Assembly (NCBI RefSeq): GCF_910594005.1
Contig: NC_057823.1
Span: 97,760,015 to 97,824,014 of the forward strand
From: Cervus elaphus
Taxonomy: Eukaryota; Chordata; Mammalia; Artiodactyla; Cervidae
Length of the DNA stretch: 64,000 nucleotides
Direction of reading: 5' to 3'
Shown here: positions 33,210 through 44,145 of the stretch, one piece after another
Layout: each line of letters begins with the position of its first letter
Numbering within the stretch: position 1 is the stretch's first letter
The notes under the pieces: generated by a model
Seen by the model: the letters and a program-made list of their open reading frames with translations, nothing else
Told to the model about the DNA's origin: nothing
The model's database searches: none
Position numbers and translations under genes: made by a program

Positions 33210-35421
33210 ATTAGCATAATCTATCTAGAGGCTCACCATGAGCTTCCTGAGTACCATGTGTGGTCCGGATAACAAGGACACTCTTACCATTTTGGAAATC
33301 CTAAGTGTTCAGAAGTTACCTCTGAGGAGCTGGGACACATCCCTCTTTAAGTAAATGCTGCCCGTGTACTACAGCATATCGACACTATGAGCTATAAGTT
33401 CTTCACTACACAACAGGGCTTTTATTTAATATTTTTGCTTTATAATCATGTCCCTTTTATGCTAAAACTCCTGGATACAGCTCAGGTATTTAATTATCCC
33501 TGGTTTTTGAAATTAGAGGCGTTAAGAAGTGCAAGAAGGCTGCTTATAACATTAAACCAAAAAGTTAAGGACACAAATTACTGTTGTAATATTTGGTATA
33601 ATGTATAGGTGTTCAATGGGTGTGAATGTGAACGACCATAGTGGTTTAATGGAAGAAGCAGATTATGGAAAACTGAATTATAATAAACAGAGGCCCAAGT
33701 GTAACGGTTCATCATATTAGAAGCTCATTCTTTGCTCCTGTACCAGTCCAGAGGCTTCCTGGTTGGCAGGAGGATTCTGGTTCAAGATAGTCATCGAGAA
33801 TCCAGCTTAGTGGCAGAAATTAAATGTTTAACAAAGAGCTTCTGAAGTTTATTTGAACATCGCCATTTTAGTCTCCTGAAAGCATGAAGAGGTGAGTGCA
33901 CCACTTTTTATGAATTATTTACTGGGGATCATTCAAACCACTTCCATGCCCATTTGACTGGCTAGGACTCATTCTTAGGGCCCCAGTTAGGCAGTGAAAT
34001 GTGGTAAAGCTATACTCCCAGAAGAAGGGTAAGAATTAATTTGGTGGTTAGTTTGCAGTCTGTATCACACAGCATTTGAGTTGAAACTTTGAAGAGGCAT
34101 ATAATTCGGAGAGGAAAAAGGGAACACACCCCAGAGGGAGCTGAAGAACAGAGGGCGAGGCAGATGACAGTCACTTTACATGGTTGTGAAAAAGTAAGTT
34201 GTTGGAAATGGCTGGAGGCATGTTTCAATAGATTGTTCCTTGAGTCACATGAATTTATAAGTGTTTATAAATTAGTTTCTCCAACTACACTAACACCTCC
34301 TAGTACAGTATCTGTCACATAGCGGGTATATGATTAATGTTATAAAATCAAGATGCTAATTTAGATTGCTTAGACTTTTGGTTTGAATCAGAAGAATGCT
34401 CCCTTTGAGAAACTTATCTGTTATCCATAGGACAGTTTACTTTTAAAAGAGATCTAATCAGCTAATACTCTAATACATGGATTTTTTTTTTTTTAAAGCA
34501 GAGACTTTAAATATCAGTATATCTCAGAATGATTTTACCTTAAGCTGCCAGTGTCTTTTCATAGTGTTTATTTGCTCTTCTGTGTATATACATTGAATTT
34601 ATGCATTTATGAGAGGGGTCAATGTTATCTGCCAATATTACTGATACAGATTGAAATAAATTTGATTTGTTGCAAACACAGATATTATATTAATTTTATA
34701 ATGAAAGAAGGTATCTTTAAAATGGTTAGACTAAAAATAAAGCTGCTCAAAAGAAAAAAAAAAAGGAAAAGTAGAAGATGGGAAACTTGTAAATGATTGT
34801 AGAAATATTTAAGATATAAACATCTTATCTTTTTTTTTATTCTTATCTCTATTTATCTCTGTTTAGCTAGAAGATGAAAACTTATTCTGAATAAAATATT
34901 TTGATTAATTTACTTACCACTATTTTGTGTCTGCTGATATGCATTTTGTTCATATCTGTATTCAGAGCACAAAATTTAATAATAAAGCATAGCAACACTA
35001 ATAATTTGTGTTCTGAGTGACTTCTCAAGGAACTGCAAATGTGTAGAATATATTTCTAGGGAGAGGAGTGACTGGGGAAAAGAAACGTTTGTATGTTGCT
35101 TGGTCTGTGCATCTGGTTGAACTCATTTATGAACAAGGAATTTCAGTTACTCTATAAGGCTTTGCTTTTGATCATTCAGACCCTCCAGACACGGTGCCTG
35201 GAGGGGATAAACTGGACTGACTGCAGCTGACAGCCTTCCCTGTTCTCTGGCTTCTGTTTGGTCGGACGGTGGAGCACTGGCTGTGGGTCAGAGGGAGAGA
35301 GGAATGATTTATTCCTTTAGTCTTCGCCCTGTGGCGTCACGCCACAAACTGGATGCATCCTTTGCCCAACAGTTACAGCTCTTTTCAGGTAGCTCAGTCT
35401 TCTCTCTCTCTCTCACCCTTC
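33210..35421. other. No recognisable feature
   Basis: 2.2 kb of AT-rich unique-looking sequence with short frames on both strands (for example 34010-34322) and no recognisable product. 34820-34860 has a cttatct/poly-T region that I did not call an insertion. Confidence 0.45.
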
Positions 35422-36064
35422 TGGAAACAGTGTCAGACTTTATTTTGGGGGCTCCAAAGTCACTGCAGATGGTGACTGCAGCCATGAAATTTAAAGATGC
35501 TTACTCCTTGGAAAAAAAGTTATGACCAACCTAGTGAAAGTGAAAGTGAAAATGAGGGCAGCATATTAAAAAGCAGAGACATTACTTAACCAGCAAAGGT
35601 CTGTCTGGTCAAGGCTATGGTTTTTCCAGTGGTCATGTATGGATATGAGAGTTGTACTACAAAGAAAGCTGAGCACCGAAGAATTGATGCTTTTGAACTG
35701 TGGTGTTGGAGAAGACTCTTGCGAGTCCCTTGGACTGCAAGGAGATCCAACCAGTCCATCCTGAAGGAGATCAGTCCTGGGTGTTCATTGGAAGGACTGA
35801 TGCTGAAGCTGAAACGCCAATACTTTGGCCACTTGATGTGAAGAACTGACTCACTGGAGAAAACCCTGATGCTGGGAGGGATTGAGGGCAGGAGGAGAAG
35901 GGGATGACAGAGGATGAGAGGGTTGGATGACATCACTGACTTGATGGACTTGAGAGTTTGAGTAAACCCTGGGAGTTGGTGATGGACAGGGAGGCCTGGC
36001 GTGCTTGGGGTCGCAAAGAGTCAGACACGACTGAGCGGCTGAACTGAACTGAACTGAACTGAAT
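35422..36064 (+). mobile_element. BovB LINE 3' fragment with a 22-bp gtgaaa insertion
   Basis: Starts in the RT C-terminal region ('ggaaacagtgtcagacttta') and ends with four gaact repeats. In other copies 'cctagacagcatatt' is continuous; here a (tgaaag)-rich block lies between 'aacctag' and 'cagcatatt' (35535-35559). A 74-codon piece of the C-terminus is open (35617-35841, GYESCTTKKAEHRRIDAFEL). Confidence 0.94.
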
Positions 36065-36852
36065 TAGGAAAGTACCTGTAGGACAGCCCCAAATTTAGTC
36101 TGAGGGGATGAGCTCAATTGATACATAAATTGTCCCACATTTGTATCTCTCTTAATTTGCCATTCAGGGATTATTTTTTTGAACGAAATTTAGATGAATT
36201 GAAACTAGGGGCGTGTCCATCAGTAGGTAAGAAAAAAAGTGATTTGGGACTTCATTGTGCTCAGTCCCTATTTCAGAGACAGGGTCAGGCGGCCTCTCTG
36301 AGCTCACTTATGGTATGGTGTTTTGTTTTGGTTTTTGATAAACTCCTGTTTCCTCGCCTGAGCTGGAGCCATATTGGAGGGCATTACAAAGTCCTGGGTC
36401 CTGAGTGGCCACTGCCGTGTGAGGAGCGATTCAGCTCCTCTCCTCTTGGTGATGGTGGTGCTGGTGTTTGTGGGTGTGGGAGGGAAGTTGAGTGGTGTTG
36501 GTGATACAAGTTCATGAGGCTAAACTACTTTGAAGGTTAATTTAAGATTAAGAAAGAACTTTCTGAAGTCAGTGCTGGGTCATACTTTCTAGTATAGCAA
36601 TCCATAGCCCAGACACTTTTGGTGAATTTTTTTTACATTTTTTTTTCTACTTCCCTCCCCTTTGTCAGAGTTTATAATACTTAATGGTATTCCACAATCC
36701 TGAAACTGTAAGTCTGAAATTAGATCTAACAGTTTTGGATCATCTTACACCTGTTATGCTTTTCTGACCTACAGGAACATTGAGCTGGCTCCCTGAAGAG
36801 CTGGCCTTTTGTATACGTAAACTTGAAATGCCTGACCCTGGAGGTATGAACG
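36065..36852. other. No recognisable feature
   Basis: Includes a 128-codon plus frame at 36118-36504 with a TG/GGT-rich end. It has no domain I recognise and no sign of coding selection that can be judged by eye. Confidence 0.4.
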
Positions 36853-37002
36853 GGTAAGTGGTACTTACAGCCTTAGACAGAGACCAACATTTTCATTGTG
36901 CGTAGCGACAGAAGTTCCCAAGCTCTTGGTAAGTGGTACTTACAGCCTTAGACAGAGACCAACATTTTCATTGTGCGTAGCAACAGAAGTTCCCAAGCTC
37001 TT
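36853..37002. repeat. 75-bp tandem duplication, two copies
   Basis: Unit 1 (36853-36927) and unit 2 (36928-37002) are identical except 36907 G versus 36982 A. Each starts ggtaagtggtacttacagcc, a small perfect palindrome (gtaagt..acttac). Confidence 0.97.
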
Positions 37003-37474
37003 AGAAACTACATGTGTTCCTGGTCATGTTTAACAGACGATATTCTCCTTGTAGCTTATATTTTGGGGATTTGTGTGTGTCTTTGACCTCTAACTTTTGT
37101 ATTCTTTTGGACTAGACTGATACCAGGTGGAGTATTAAAACCCAAATCAAGCGGCTGCAACAGTGGGTGACCGATGTGTGTCTTAGTTCAGGGTCCTGTC
37201 ACCATCCACCAGACCCTGTGGTCCCGTGGAGCTGCTGTGGTTTTGCATAGAGACATGGTTCTGTTCTCTCTCTCTCCCTTAGCCTGAAATAGCCTTTTTC
37301 TTTTCTTCCTTCTTTCGGAATACATTCCCCCGTAACTTAAGTCTTTGGCAGGTATTTATCCAATGTGCCCTTATATTGTGCATCTACCATCTATTTTGCA
37401 GTTGACTATTTACTCCACTAAGTTATGTGTTCCTTGAGGGAAGGAACTGTAATTATTTATATTTCTAGAGTCAG
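37003..37474. other. No recognisable feature
   Basis: Unique-looking sequence with a short tctctctctc run at 37266-37275. 37424-37460 ('gtgttccttgagggaaggaa') faintly recalls an L2 end. Confidence 0.4.
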
Positions 37475-37715
37475 TGTAATGATTATGAATATGGCTTTTG
37501 CAGTCTGTGAGGCCTGGGTTCGAGTTCCAATTTGCCATTCATAAGGTGCATGACCCTGGATGAACTATTTATATCTTTGGAGCTGTAGTTTCTTCCTTAA
37601 AAAAAAATGGAGAAAACAGTAGTTTATAATCCAAGTATCTTGAGGATGAAAGTGTATATACACAGCAAGCACTTAGCTTAGAAGGATATTACAAATTCAA
37701 TGATTATTATAGAGT
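37475..37715 (+). mobile_element. MIR SINE
   Basis: 'gaggcctgggttcgagttcc', 'gcatgaccctggatgaacta', 'tggagctgtagtttcttcct' and 'agcaagcacttagct' follow MIR order. Confidence 0.75.
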
Positions 37716-37762
37716 ATTCCCAGCAGATGTAGAATAAATCTTTCTACAGTTTTTTTCAAGAC

Positions 37763-38152
37763 TTAAAAAAATATTTATTTTACTTTTGGTCGTGCTGGGT
37801 CTTCGTTGATGTGCAAGGACTTTCTCTGGTTGTGGTGAGTGGGGGCCGCTCTTCATTCTGGCGCGTGGGTTTCTCACTGCAGCGGTTTCCTTTGTTGCAG
37901 AGCATGGGCTCTAGGTGTGCAGGCTTCAGGGTTAGCAGCACACGGGCTCAGAAGCTGTGGTGTGTGGGCTGTAGGCACACGGGCTCAGTAGTTTCAGCAT
38001 GTGGACTCCGGTAGTCTAAAACTACTCTAGACTCGGTAGTTGTGGTGAGTGGACTTAGCTGCCCTGTGGCTGTGGAATCCTCCTGGACCAGGGATCAAAC
38101 CCATGTCCCCTGCATTGGCAGGAAGATTCCTGTCCACTGTACCACCAGCAGA
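37763..38152 (-). mobile_element. CHR-type SINE (cetartiodactyl tRNA-derived)
   Basis: Antisense CHR: 'tggtcgtgctgggtcttcgt', repeated 'cacgggctcag' and 'gtggtgagtgg' modules, then the complement of the tRNA-like head 'gatcaaacccatgtcccctg' and 'ccactgtaccaccag'. This family is shared by whales, hippos and ruminants, so it is older than the Bov-tA copies. Confidence 0.88.
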
Positions 38153-38186
38153 AGTGAAGTCACAGTCTTTCAGCTCTTATACACGA

Positions 38187-38394
38187 CTTCCCTGGTGGCT
38201 CAGGTGGTAAAGCGTCTGCCTACAATGCGGGAGACCTGGGTTTGAACCCTGGGTCAGGAAGATCCCCTGGAGGAGGAAATGGCAACCCACTCCAGTACTC
38301 TTACCTGGAAAATCCCATCTATGGAGTAGCCTGGTGGGCTACAGTCCATGAGGTTGCAAAGAGTCAGACGCAACTGAGCGACTTCACTTTTTCT
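38187..38394 (+). mobile_element. Bov-tA SINE
   Basis: 'cttccctggtggctcaggtg', B box 'gggtttgaacc', 'ggcaacccactccagtactc' and end 'gcaactgagcgacttcactt'. Confidence 0.97.
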
Positions 38395-39186
38395 CCAGAC
38401 TTATTGGACATGGATACCTATGAAAGTAGAACTCTGTGATTGTCTTGAATCATTGACCCACAGGAAAAAGTGTTATCCATGAAGCACATAAAAACCAAGG
38501 GCAAGATCTGACACCTAGTTTTGATCATCATGCTGTTGCAAACATTACCCTCTACCCACTCATATATCATCATAATACTGATACAAAATTGGTTTCAAAA
38601 TAATGAAATTGAGAGTTGTGGTAAGTTAGCCTGCCCTGGTTAATGAGGATATTGTTGAGAGAATAAAGTTCAAGCTGATTCCTACGGCATAAGCTGTCTT
38701 TTTCTTTAGCTCTCTAAGAGCTCCATTCCACATTTTTTGGCTCTTGTGATATGCAGTTTTATTGTAAACACCCTCTTCTAAAAATTTCCAGTTTTCCCAA
38801 TTAACAAAGACTTAAACCTCTTCCATGATCAAGATTAAAAGTTATTTCTGCTGATAAGAATTTCTCAATAATATAATATATAATTTACCATTTTACTCTG
38901 TGTTCCCACCATACCATATAGGTTTCATAGCATATTTCTCACACGGATACTTTTCCCTGGTAAACTGTAAACCACGTGAGGGCACATGCTGGTATACAGC
39001 GGGTGCTTACTGTGTCTTAGTGTAGGAACACATGCTGAGAATTCTAGGTGTATCTAAGGCATATTAGTAATGAGTGCTTATATTTCAACTCCCCTTGCTT
39101 GCCATGCACATTAATAAACAGCTATCTATTTCTTGTATTTTCTAGGGTTTGTAGGTTCTTAAATGTTTCCTTTGTTATATAGATCA
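38395..39186. other. No recognisable feature
   Basis: AT-rich unique-looking sequence; nothing recognised. Confidence 0.45.
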
Positions 39187-39548
39187 GTGTTCAGTTCATT
39201 TTAGTTGCTCAGTCGTGTCCGACTCTTTGTGACCCCATGGACCAAAGCACGCCAGGCCTCCCTGTCCATCACCAGCTCCCAGAGTTTACCCAAACTCATG
39301 TCCATTGAGTCAGTGATGCCATCCAACCACCTCATCCTCTATCATCCCCTTCTCCTCCTGCCTTCAATCTTTCCCAGCATTAGGGTCTTTTCCAATTAGT
39401 TCTTTGCATCAGGTAATGAAAGTACTGGAGTTTCAGCTTCAGCATCAGATCTCCTTGCAGTCCAAGAGACTCTCAAGAGTCTTCTCCAACACCACAGTTC
39501 AAAAGCATCAATTCTTTGGCACTCAGCTGTCTTTGTAGTCCAACTTTA
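39187..39548 (-). mobile_element. BovB LINE 3' end with internal deletion
   Basis: Starts 'ttgctcagtcgtgtccgact' after a degraded cagttcag terminus. After 'cagcttcagcatcag' about 60 bp are missing and the match resumes at 'atctccttgcagtcc'. It ends near 'ctttgtagtccaacttta'. Confidence 0.92.
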
Positions 39549-39625
39549 TAGGTCGGTGTACTTGACTTAATGATCTGGGAAGATAATCTCTATAGGCATC
39601 AGGAGGATGTACGTATAACATTTAG

Positions 39626-39673
39626 GGATCTTTTATTTTTATTTATTTATTTTTTGGAAGGATCTTTTATTTT
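39626..39673 (-). repeat. Tail-only retro-insertion: T-rich 20-mer between 14-bp direct repeats
   Basis: ggatcttttatttt occurs at 39626-39639 and 39660-39673. Between them is only tatttatttattttttggaa. The right edge tttt/aa is the complement of tt/aaaa, the canonical L1 endonuclease target. Confidence 0.7.
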
Positions 39674-40194
39674 AATGTAGATCTTATTCTCTCTTAAACA
39701 CAATCAATATATTGCCCATATCACTAATGTAGTAACATATGAGAACAGTGAAAATGAAAACAGTTTCCACATGAGGAAAACTGGATGGTATCCAATTTGT
39801 TTATGAAATGAGCTTATATGATTTGGCCAATATAAACACAATGAGTTAAGACTTAAGATCATGATTCAAGTCAAATCAGACCAATAACATGAGTTTATTA
39901 TTCTGAAGTCAAACTCAGATGAATACTGCCTAAGTAAGACCTACTACAAGGCTAGAACTTATGCATTCTGCTCAGAAAGAGAAGAGACCTAATGGAAGTG
40001 TGTCTTAGCCAGTGGCTAAGTGTGGCTGCTTCCTGTAGCTCACCTGTGTTTGAGGTGCAGACACCTTCTCATTCTCTTAATCCGTCTTACCAGTCTTCTG
40101 TGCCCTGACTGTATGCAGGAAGCTGAGTTATGTTTGCCCTCCCTAAAACACTCATGTAATCTCTCCCTGTTCCTCGTCTGGCCAAAGAATTGTT
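39674..40194. other. No recognisable feature
   Basis: Unique-looking sequence. The 81-codon plus frame at 40020-40265 is not recognisable. Confidence 0.45.
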
Positions 40195-40610
40195 CACATG
40201 TGAAGCTTGAGACACAAATTGAAGTCCAGTCTCTACTAATTAGGGCGTACCTTGTGGCTCAGTAGTAAAGACTCTGCCTGCAATGCAAGAGCTGCAGATT
40301 TGATGCCTGTGTTGGGAGGATCCCTGGAGAAGGAAATGGCAACCCACTCCAGTATTCTTGCCTGGGAAATCCCATGGACAGAGGAGGCTGGTGGGCTGCA
40401 GTCCATGGGGTCACAGAAGAGTCAGACAGGACTTAGTGACTCAACAACATCCACAACTCTACTCATTAGTAATGTGACCTTGGACAAGTTTCTTAAACTC
40501 CCTGAAGCATGGTTACTGCCACTGCGAAATGAGGTTACATATGAATATCTTCACAGGATATTTGTGAGGACCACGTGGGAGAATGCACATGAAAGCACTA
40601 AGTGAATTGT
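40195..40610 (+). mobile_element. MIR SINE split by a Bov-tA SINE
   Basis: The left part ends at 'gtccagtctctactaattag'. The right part resumes at 'ctctactcattagtaatgtg' and continues 'gaccttggacaagtttctta', 'gaggttacatatgaatatc', 'ggatatttgtgaggac' and 'gaaagcactaagtg'. The right part is clear MIR; the left part is short. Confidence 0.7.
40244..40456 (+). mobile_element. Bov-tA SINE, 13-bp target-site duplication
   Basis: ctctactaattag (40231-40243) and ctctactcattag (40457-40469) flank the element with one mismatch. The body is 'ggcaacccactccagtattc' and the end is 'gtgactcaacaacatccaca'. Confidence 0.95.
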
Positions 40611-41887
40611 GAGGCATGAAAACGTGAGTTTACTGTTACCAACCTGTGCTAGACTGTGGGCGCCAGTGGGCAGGGACTGTTTTCTTTGTCTCCAGTTTTC
40701 CAGCATGTTTCTTTTAAGGGTGGCGTTGGTGGAAGGAACCTGTTCTGTTACCACACGTTGAAGGACGGAGTGTGAGCTTGGAGACTTGGCGTGTTCTAGT
40801 CCACTCACTGGACAACCTCTGGGTTAACAGTCTGTCTGTAGAGCCAAGTGCTCTGCTTGGCAATATTTCTTGGTGGGGTCTTTTCCAGATAAATTTGATG
40901 AAGAAGAAACTAGTGATGAAGAAGAGATGGATTATTTATTGTGAACAGAAGGAAATAGAAAATATATTCTGGTTCTACCTTATTGCCTTGTAAAGAGCAC
41001 ACTCACCATAATTTTCCATTTTACTGGCAATTCAAGGACACCATTAAGGGTATTAATCATCCTCTGGTATAACACTATGATGACTTCAGGGAACATGCTG
41101 TATATTGGGTTATTTACCTTGTTATCAAATAATTCCAAATGGTTGCATATTTTGAAATGTGATATATTTTATACATTTATAATCTTTATTTCCTCCTCTG
41201 ATGTTACTTCTCTTCACTATGGGGCAGCACCCATTCCAGATGTTTTCTCCCTTTGATATTCTTCTTTCTCATAGAAGTCAAGAGAGGGCCATAGTGCTCC
41301 AAAGAATCTCATCTTCCTGTAGGGCCCCCTCAGCAGAGGTGAGGCGGGACTCCAGGTCCTGCCTACTCCCAGAGCACTCAGCCTCCCCAACCGCATCCCT
41401 TCCCTCCACGAAGCATCTCAGGACCGTAGGCTGAAGTGATCAGGACAAGACATCCATGCTCTCCAGGTCATCACTCATTTTCTAAACCTCAATCCTCTTT
41501 GTCCAGATATGTCTGTTGTGGCCCCATCTCTTTCTCCTTCTCCCTCTTCTGAATCTCCTCCTGTGTGCCTTCTGGAATCATGTTCAGTGAAGGAGTGAGT
41601 CTGTCTGGGACAGAAAGAGTAAATGTCAGCTCAGACTGAAAAGAGGAAAAAAAAAAAAAATCCCTGCTATTCATTGGGCTGGGAGGTCAGACAAAGATAA
41701 AGCCAACTGCAAAGTGAATAGGAGGCGGCAACCTTAAAATGCCACAGGGCTCCCTTCTTCGAATGACTATTGCTTTCTTACCCATGACATCCTGGACCTA
41801 CTTCGCTCTTCTCTTGCATTACTGGGGACACCCAATCACTCAGCCACCCCCACCTCATAACATCCCCTGATCCCTAGTTAATGCTTG
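40611..41887. other. No recognisable feature
   Basis: Unique-looking sequence. 41290-41440 is GC- and CT-rich with no recognised gene. A14 lies at about 41647-41660. Confidence 0.4.
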
Positions 41888-42090
41888 AAGTGAAGTGAAG
41901 TGAAAGTTGCTCAGTGGTGTCTGACTCTTTGTGACCCCATGAACTATACAGTCCGTGGGATTCTCCAGGCCAGACTACTGGTGTGGGTAGCCTTTCCCTC
42001 CTCCAGGGGATCTTCTCCACCCAGGAATCAAACCAGGGTCTCCTGCATTGCTGGTGGATTCTTTAACAGCTGAGCCACCAGGCAAGCCCC
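41888..42090 (-). mobile_element. Bov-tA SINE
   Basis: (aagtg)n start, 'ttgctcagtggtgtctgact', 'tctgactctttgtgacccca', and a head ending 'gagccaccaggcaagcccc'. Flanks agttaatgcttg and agtttgtgcttg look like a decayed target-site duplication. Confidence 0.95.
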
Positions 42091-43199
42091 AGTTTGTGCT
42101 TGCTTCTCCGCATTCCACCTCAGAAATGGGAGGATGTAGCACTGATCCTGGCTTCCTTCAGTCCCTCCTCTGAATCCTTCAGCAGGAACCCAGCCCCTAC
42201 AAAGCATGCTTTCCTCCTCCCTCTTGTTGAAACGGATGTTCCAGGATTCCTCTGAGTGACTTTTTTCACCCCATCAAGTCAATAAATCTGATTTTGTCTG
42301 ACTGCAGTTTTGCTCCTTGTGGTCCTTGGCTGATTAGACCAGTCATTGCAAACTGCCCTTATTGCTGACCTCTTTCCTGAACATGACATTAATGCTGTGT
42401 TCTACCTGGATCTGGGCACTTCTTCCCCTGCAGCCCTCCCAAGTGGGAGCTGTATTTTCTTTCGCACATTTTCTACTGCTGGACCTGCAGATGGAGTCTG
42501 TGTTCTCTTTGCGGATTCCAATCATCGCTCCTTCTCCTTGCAGACACTCAGCTTTAAATCTTATTTCATCAGACTGCATCACTGCCCCTCTTCTTCCTGA
42601 TTGCAATCATCTGTTGCCACCTTCTGTCTCACCCACACCCACTACCTTTTATTCTTGGAAGATTTTAGCTTTTGGCTTACTGACACTCTTTACAATAATA
42701 CTGTTGTAATTCTCTATCGTTTCACTGTCTGCATAGATCTTTCCGTCCAAAACCCTGACCCAACAGTTCCTTGACCTACCCTTCTCTAGTGAATTTTGTC
42801 CTCAGAAGTCCCTAAATTTTTCACTCCCCTGGTCATGTTTTAGGCTCTGTCAGTACACATAATTTAATATTCCCATAATCTTAATTTCAAGCACTCTTCC
42901 CCCTGAAAATCATCTCCTGTTTTGTTTTTATTTTTCAGCTTACGTTCTCAAATTATCTCAACTCCAATAATCTTCCAGTCCAATCAGGAATGATTCCACC
43001 AGAATTTTAGTGCCTGTAACCAGCTTTGTGTCCTCATTTCCTCACTTTTTGGTCTTAAGTTACATGATTTATCATTATAATGACTTCTTACTTGACCTTG
43101 AAAAGTAAAACAACAATGTTATTTACATGCAACTCTCCCTCTGTTCTATGGCTGTATAGCTGAACATGGCTAGAGAGAAATGCACAACCCTGATGTCTG
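42091..43199. other. No recognisable feature
   Basis: CT-rich sequence. Overlapping frames at 42343-42709 on both strands are not recognisable. It may be further ancient repeat like that at 44146-45740, but I could not assign it. Confidence 0.35.
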
Positions 43200-44145
43200 A
43201 TTTTGCTTTATTTTATGTTTTATGAATGACAAATGACCTGTGACAAAACATGTATAGCATAAAATTTACCATTCTAACCATTTTGAAGTAAACAATTCAC
43301 TGGCATTAAGTGCAGTCACATTATTTTCCAACCATCACTACCATCAATCTCCAGAACTTTTCATTTTCCCAAACTGGTACTCTAACAATAACTTCAGACA
43401 ACAGCTTTTAAATAATAACTTTTCATTTCTTGTTCCTCCAAACCCCCAGAAACCACCATTCTACCTTGTGACTACTCTCATAGGAACTCTACTCTCTAGG
43501 TAATTTAGGTACCTAGTATAAGTGGAATCATATGGTATTTTTTCTTTTGAGACCTGTTTATATTATAAAGCAGAGACATTCCTTTGCCAACAAAGATCTG
43601 TCTAGTCAAGGCTATGGTTTTTCCAGTAGTCATGTATGGATGTGAGAGTTGGACCATAAAGAAAGCTGAGTGCCAAAGAACTGATGCTTTTGAACTGTGG
43701 TGTTGGAGAAGATTCTTGAAAGTCCCTTGAACTGCAAGGAGATCCAACCAGTCAATCCTAAAGGAAATCAGCCCTGAATGTTCATTAGAAGGACTGATGC
43801 TGAAGTTGAAACTCCAATCCTTTGGCCACCTGATGGGAAGAACTGACTCATTGGAAAAGACCCTGATGCTGGGAAAGACTGAGGGCAGGAGGAGAAGGGG
43901 ATGACAGAGGGTGAGATGGTTGGATGGCATCACCGACTCGGTGGACATGAGTTTGAGTAAACTCCAGGAGTTGGTGATGGACAGGGAGGCCTGGCGTGCT
44001 GCAATCCATGAGGTTGCAGAGTCAGACACAACTGAGCAACTGAACTGAACTATTTCAATCAGCACAGTGTTTTCAAGGTTCATTTGTGTTGTGCATATGT
44101 CAGAATTTCATTCCTTTTTAAGGCTGGTGTAATATAGCATATTTT
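43200..44145 (-). mobile_element. Old L1 (L1M-type) 3' UTR, split by BovB
   Basis: The left part (43200-43560) has 'aattcactggcattaagtgc', 'ttccaaccatcactaccatc' and 'agtggaatcatatggtattt'. The right part (44052-44145) continues 'gttttcaaggttcatttgtg' and 'cattcctttttaaggctgg'. This is the known order of old L1 3' UTRs in antisense. Confidence 0.8.
43562..44051 (+). mobile_element. BovB LINE 3' fragment inserted in old L1
   Basis: From 'aagcagagacattcctttgc' through 'gtcatgtatggatgtgagag' to 'gagcaactgaactgaacta'. The C-terminal reading frame has several stops. Confidence 0.94.

Noticed and set aside
34815..34860. cttatct..T9..cttatct as a fourth tail-only insertion
   Set aside because: The repeat is only 7-8 bp in low-complexity ctat-rich sequence, so chance is likely.
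36118..36504. 128-codon plus-strand frame
   Set aside because: No recognisable domain, no splice or promoter support, and a low-complexity GT-rich end. Likely chance.
43505..44083. 192-codon minus-strand frame
   Set aside because: Antisense shadow of the BovB C-terminal region. The same antisense peptide (ITNSW, FSISPSNEH) recurs at every BovB 3' end.
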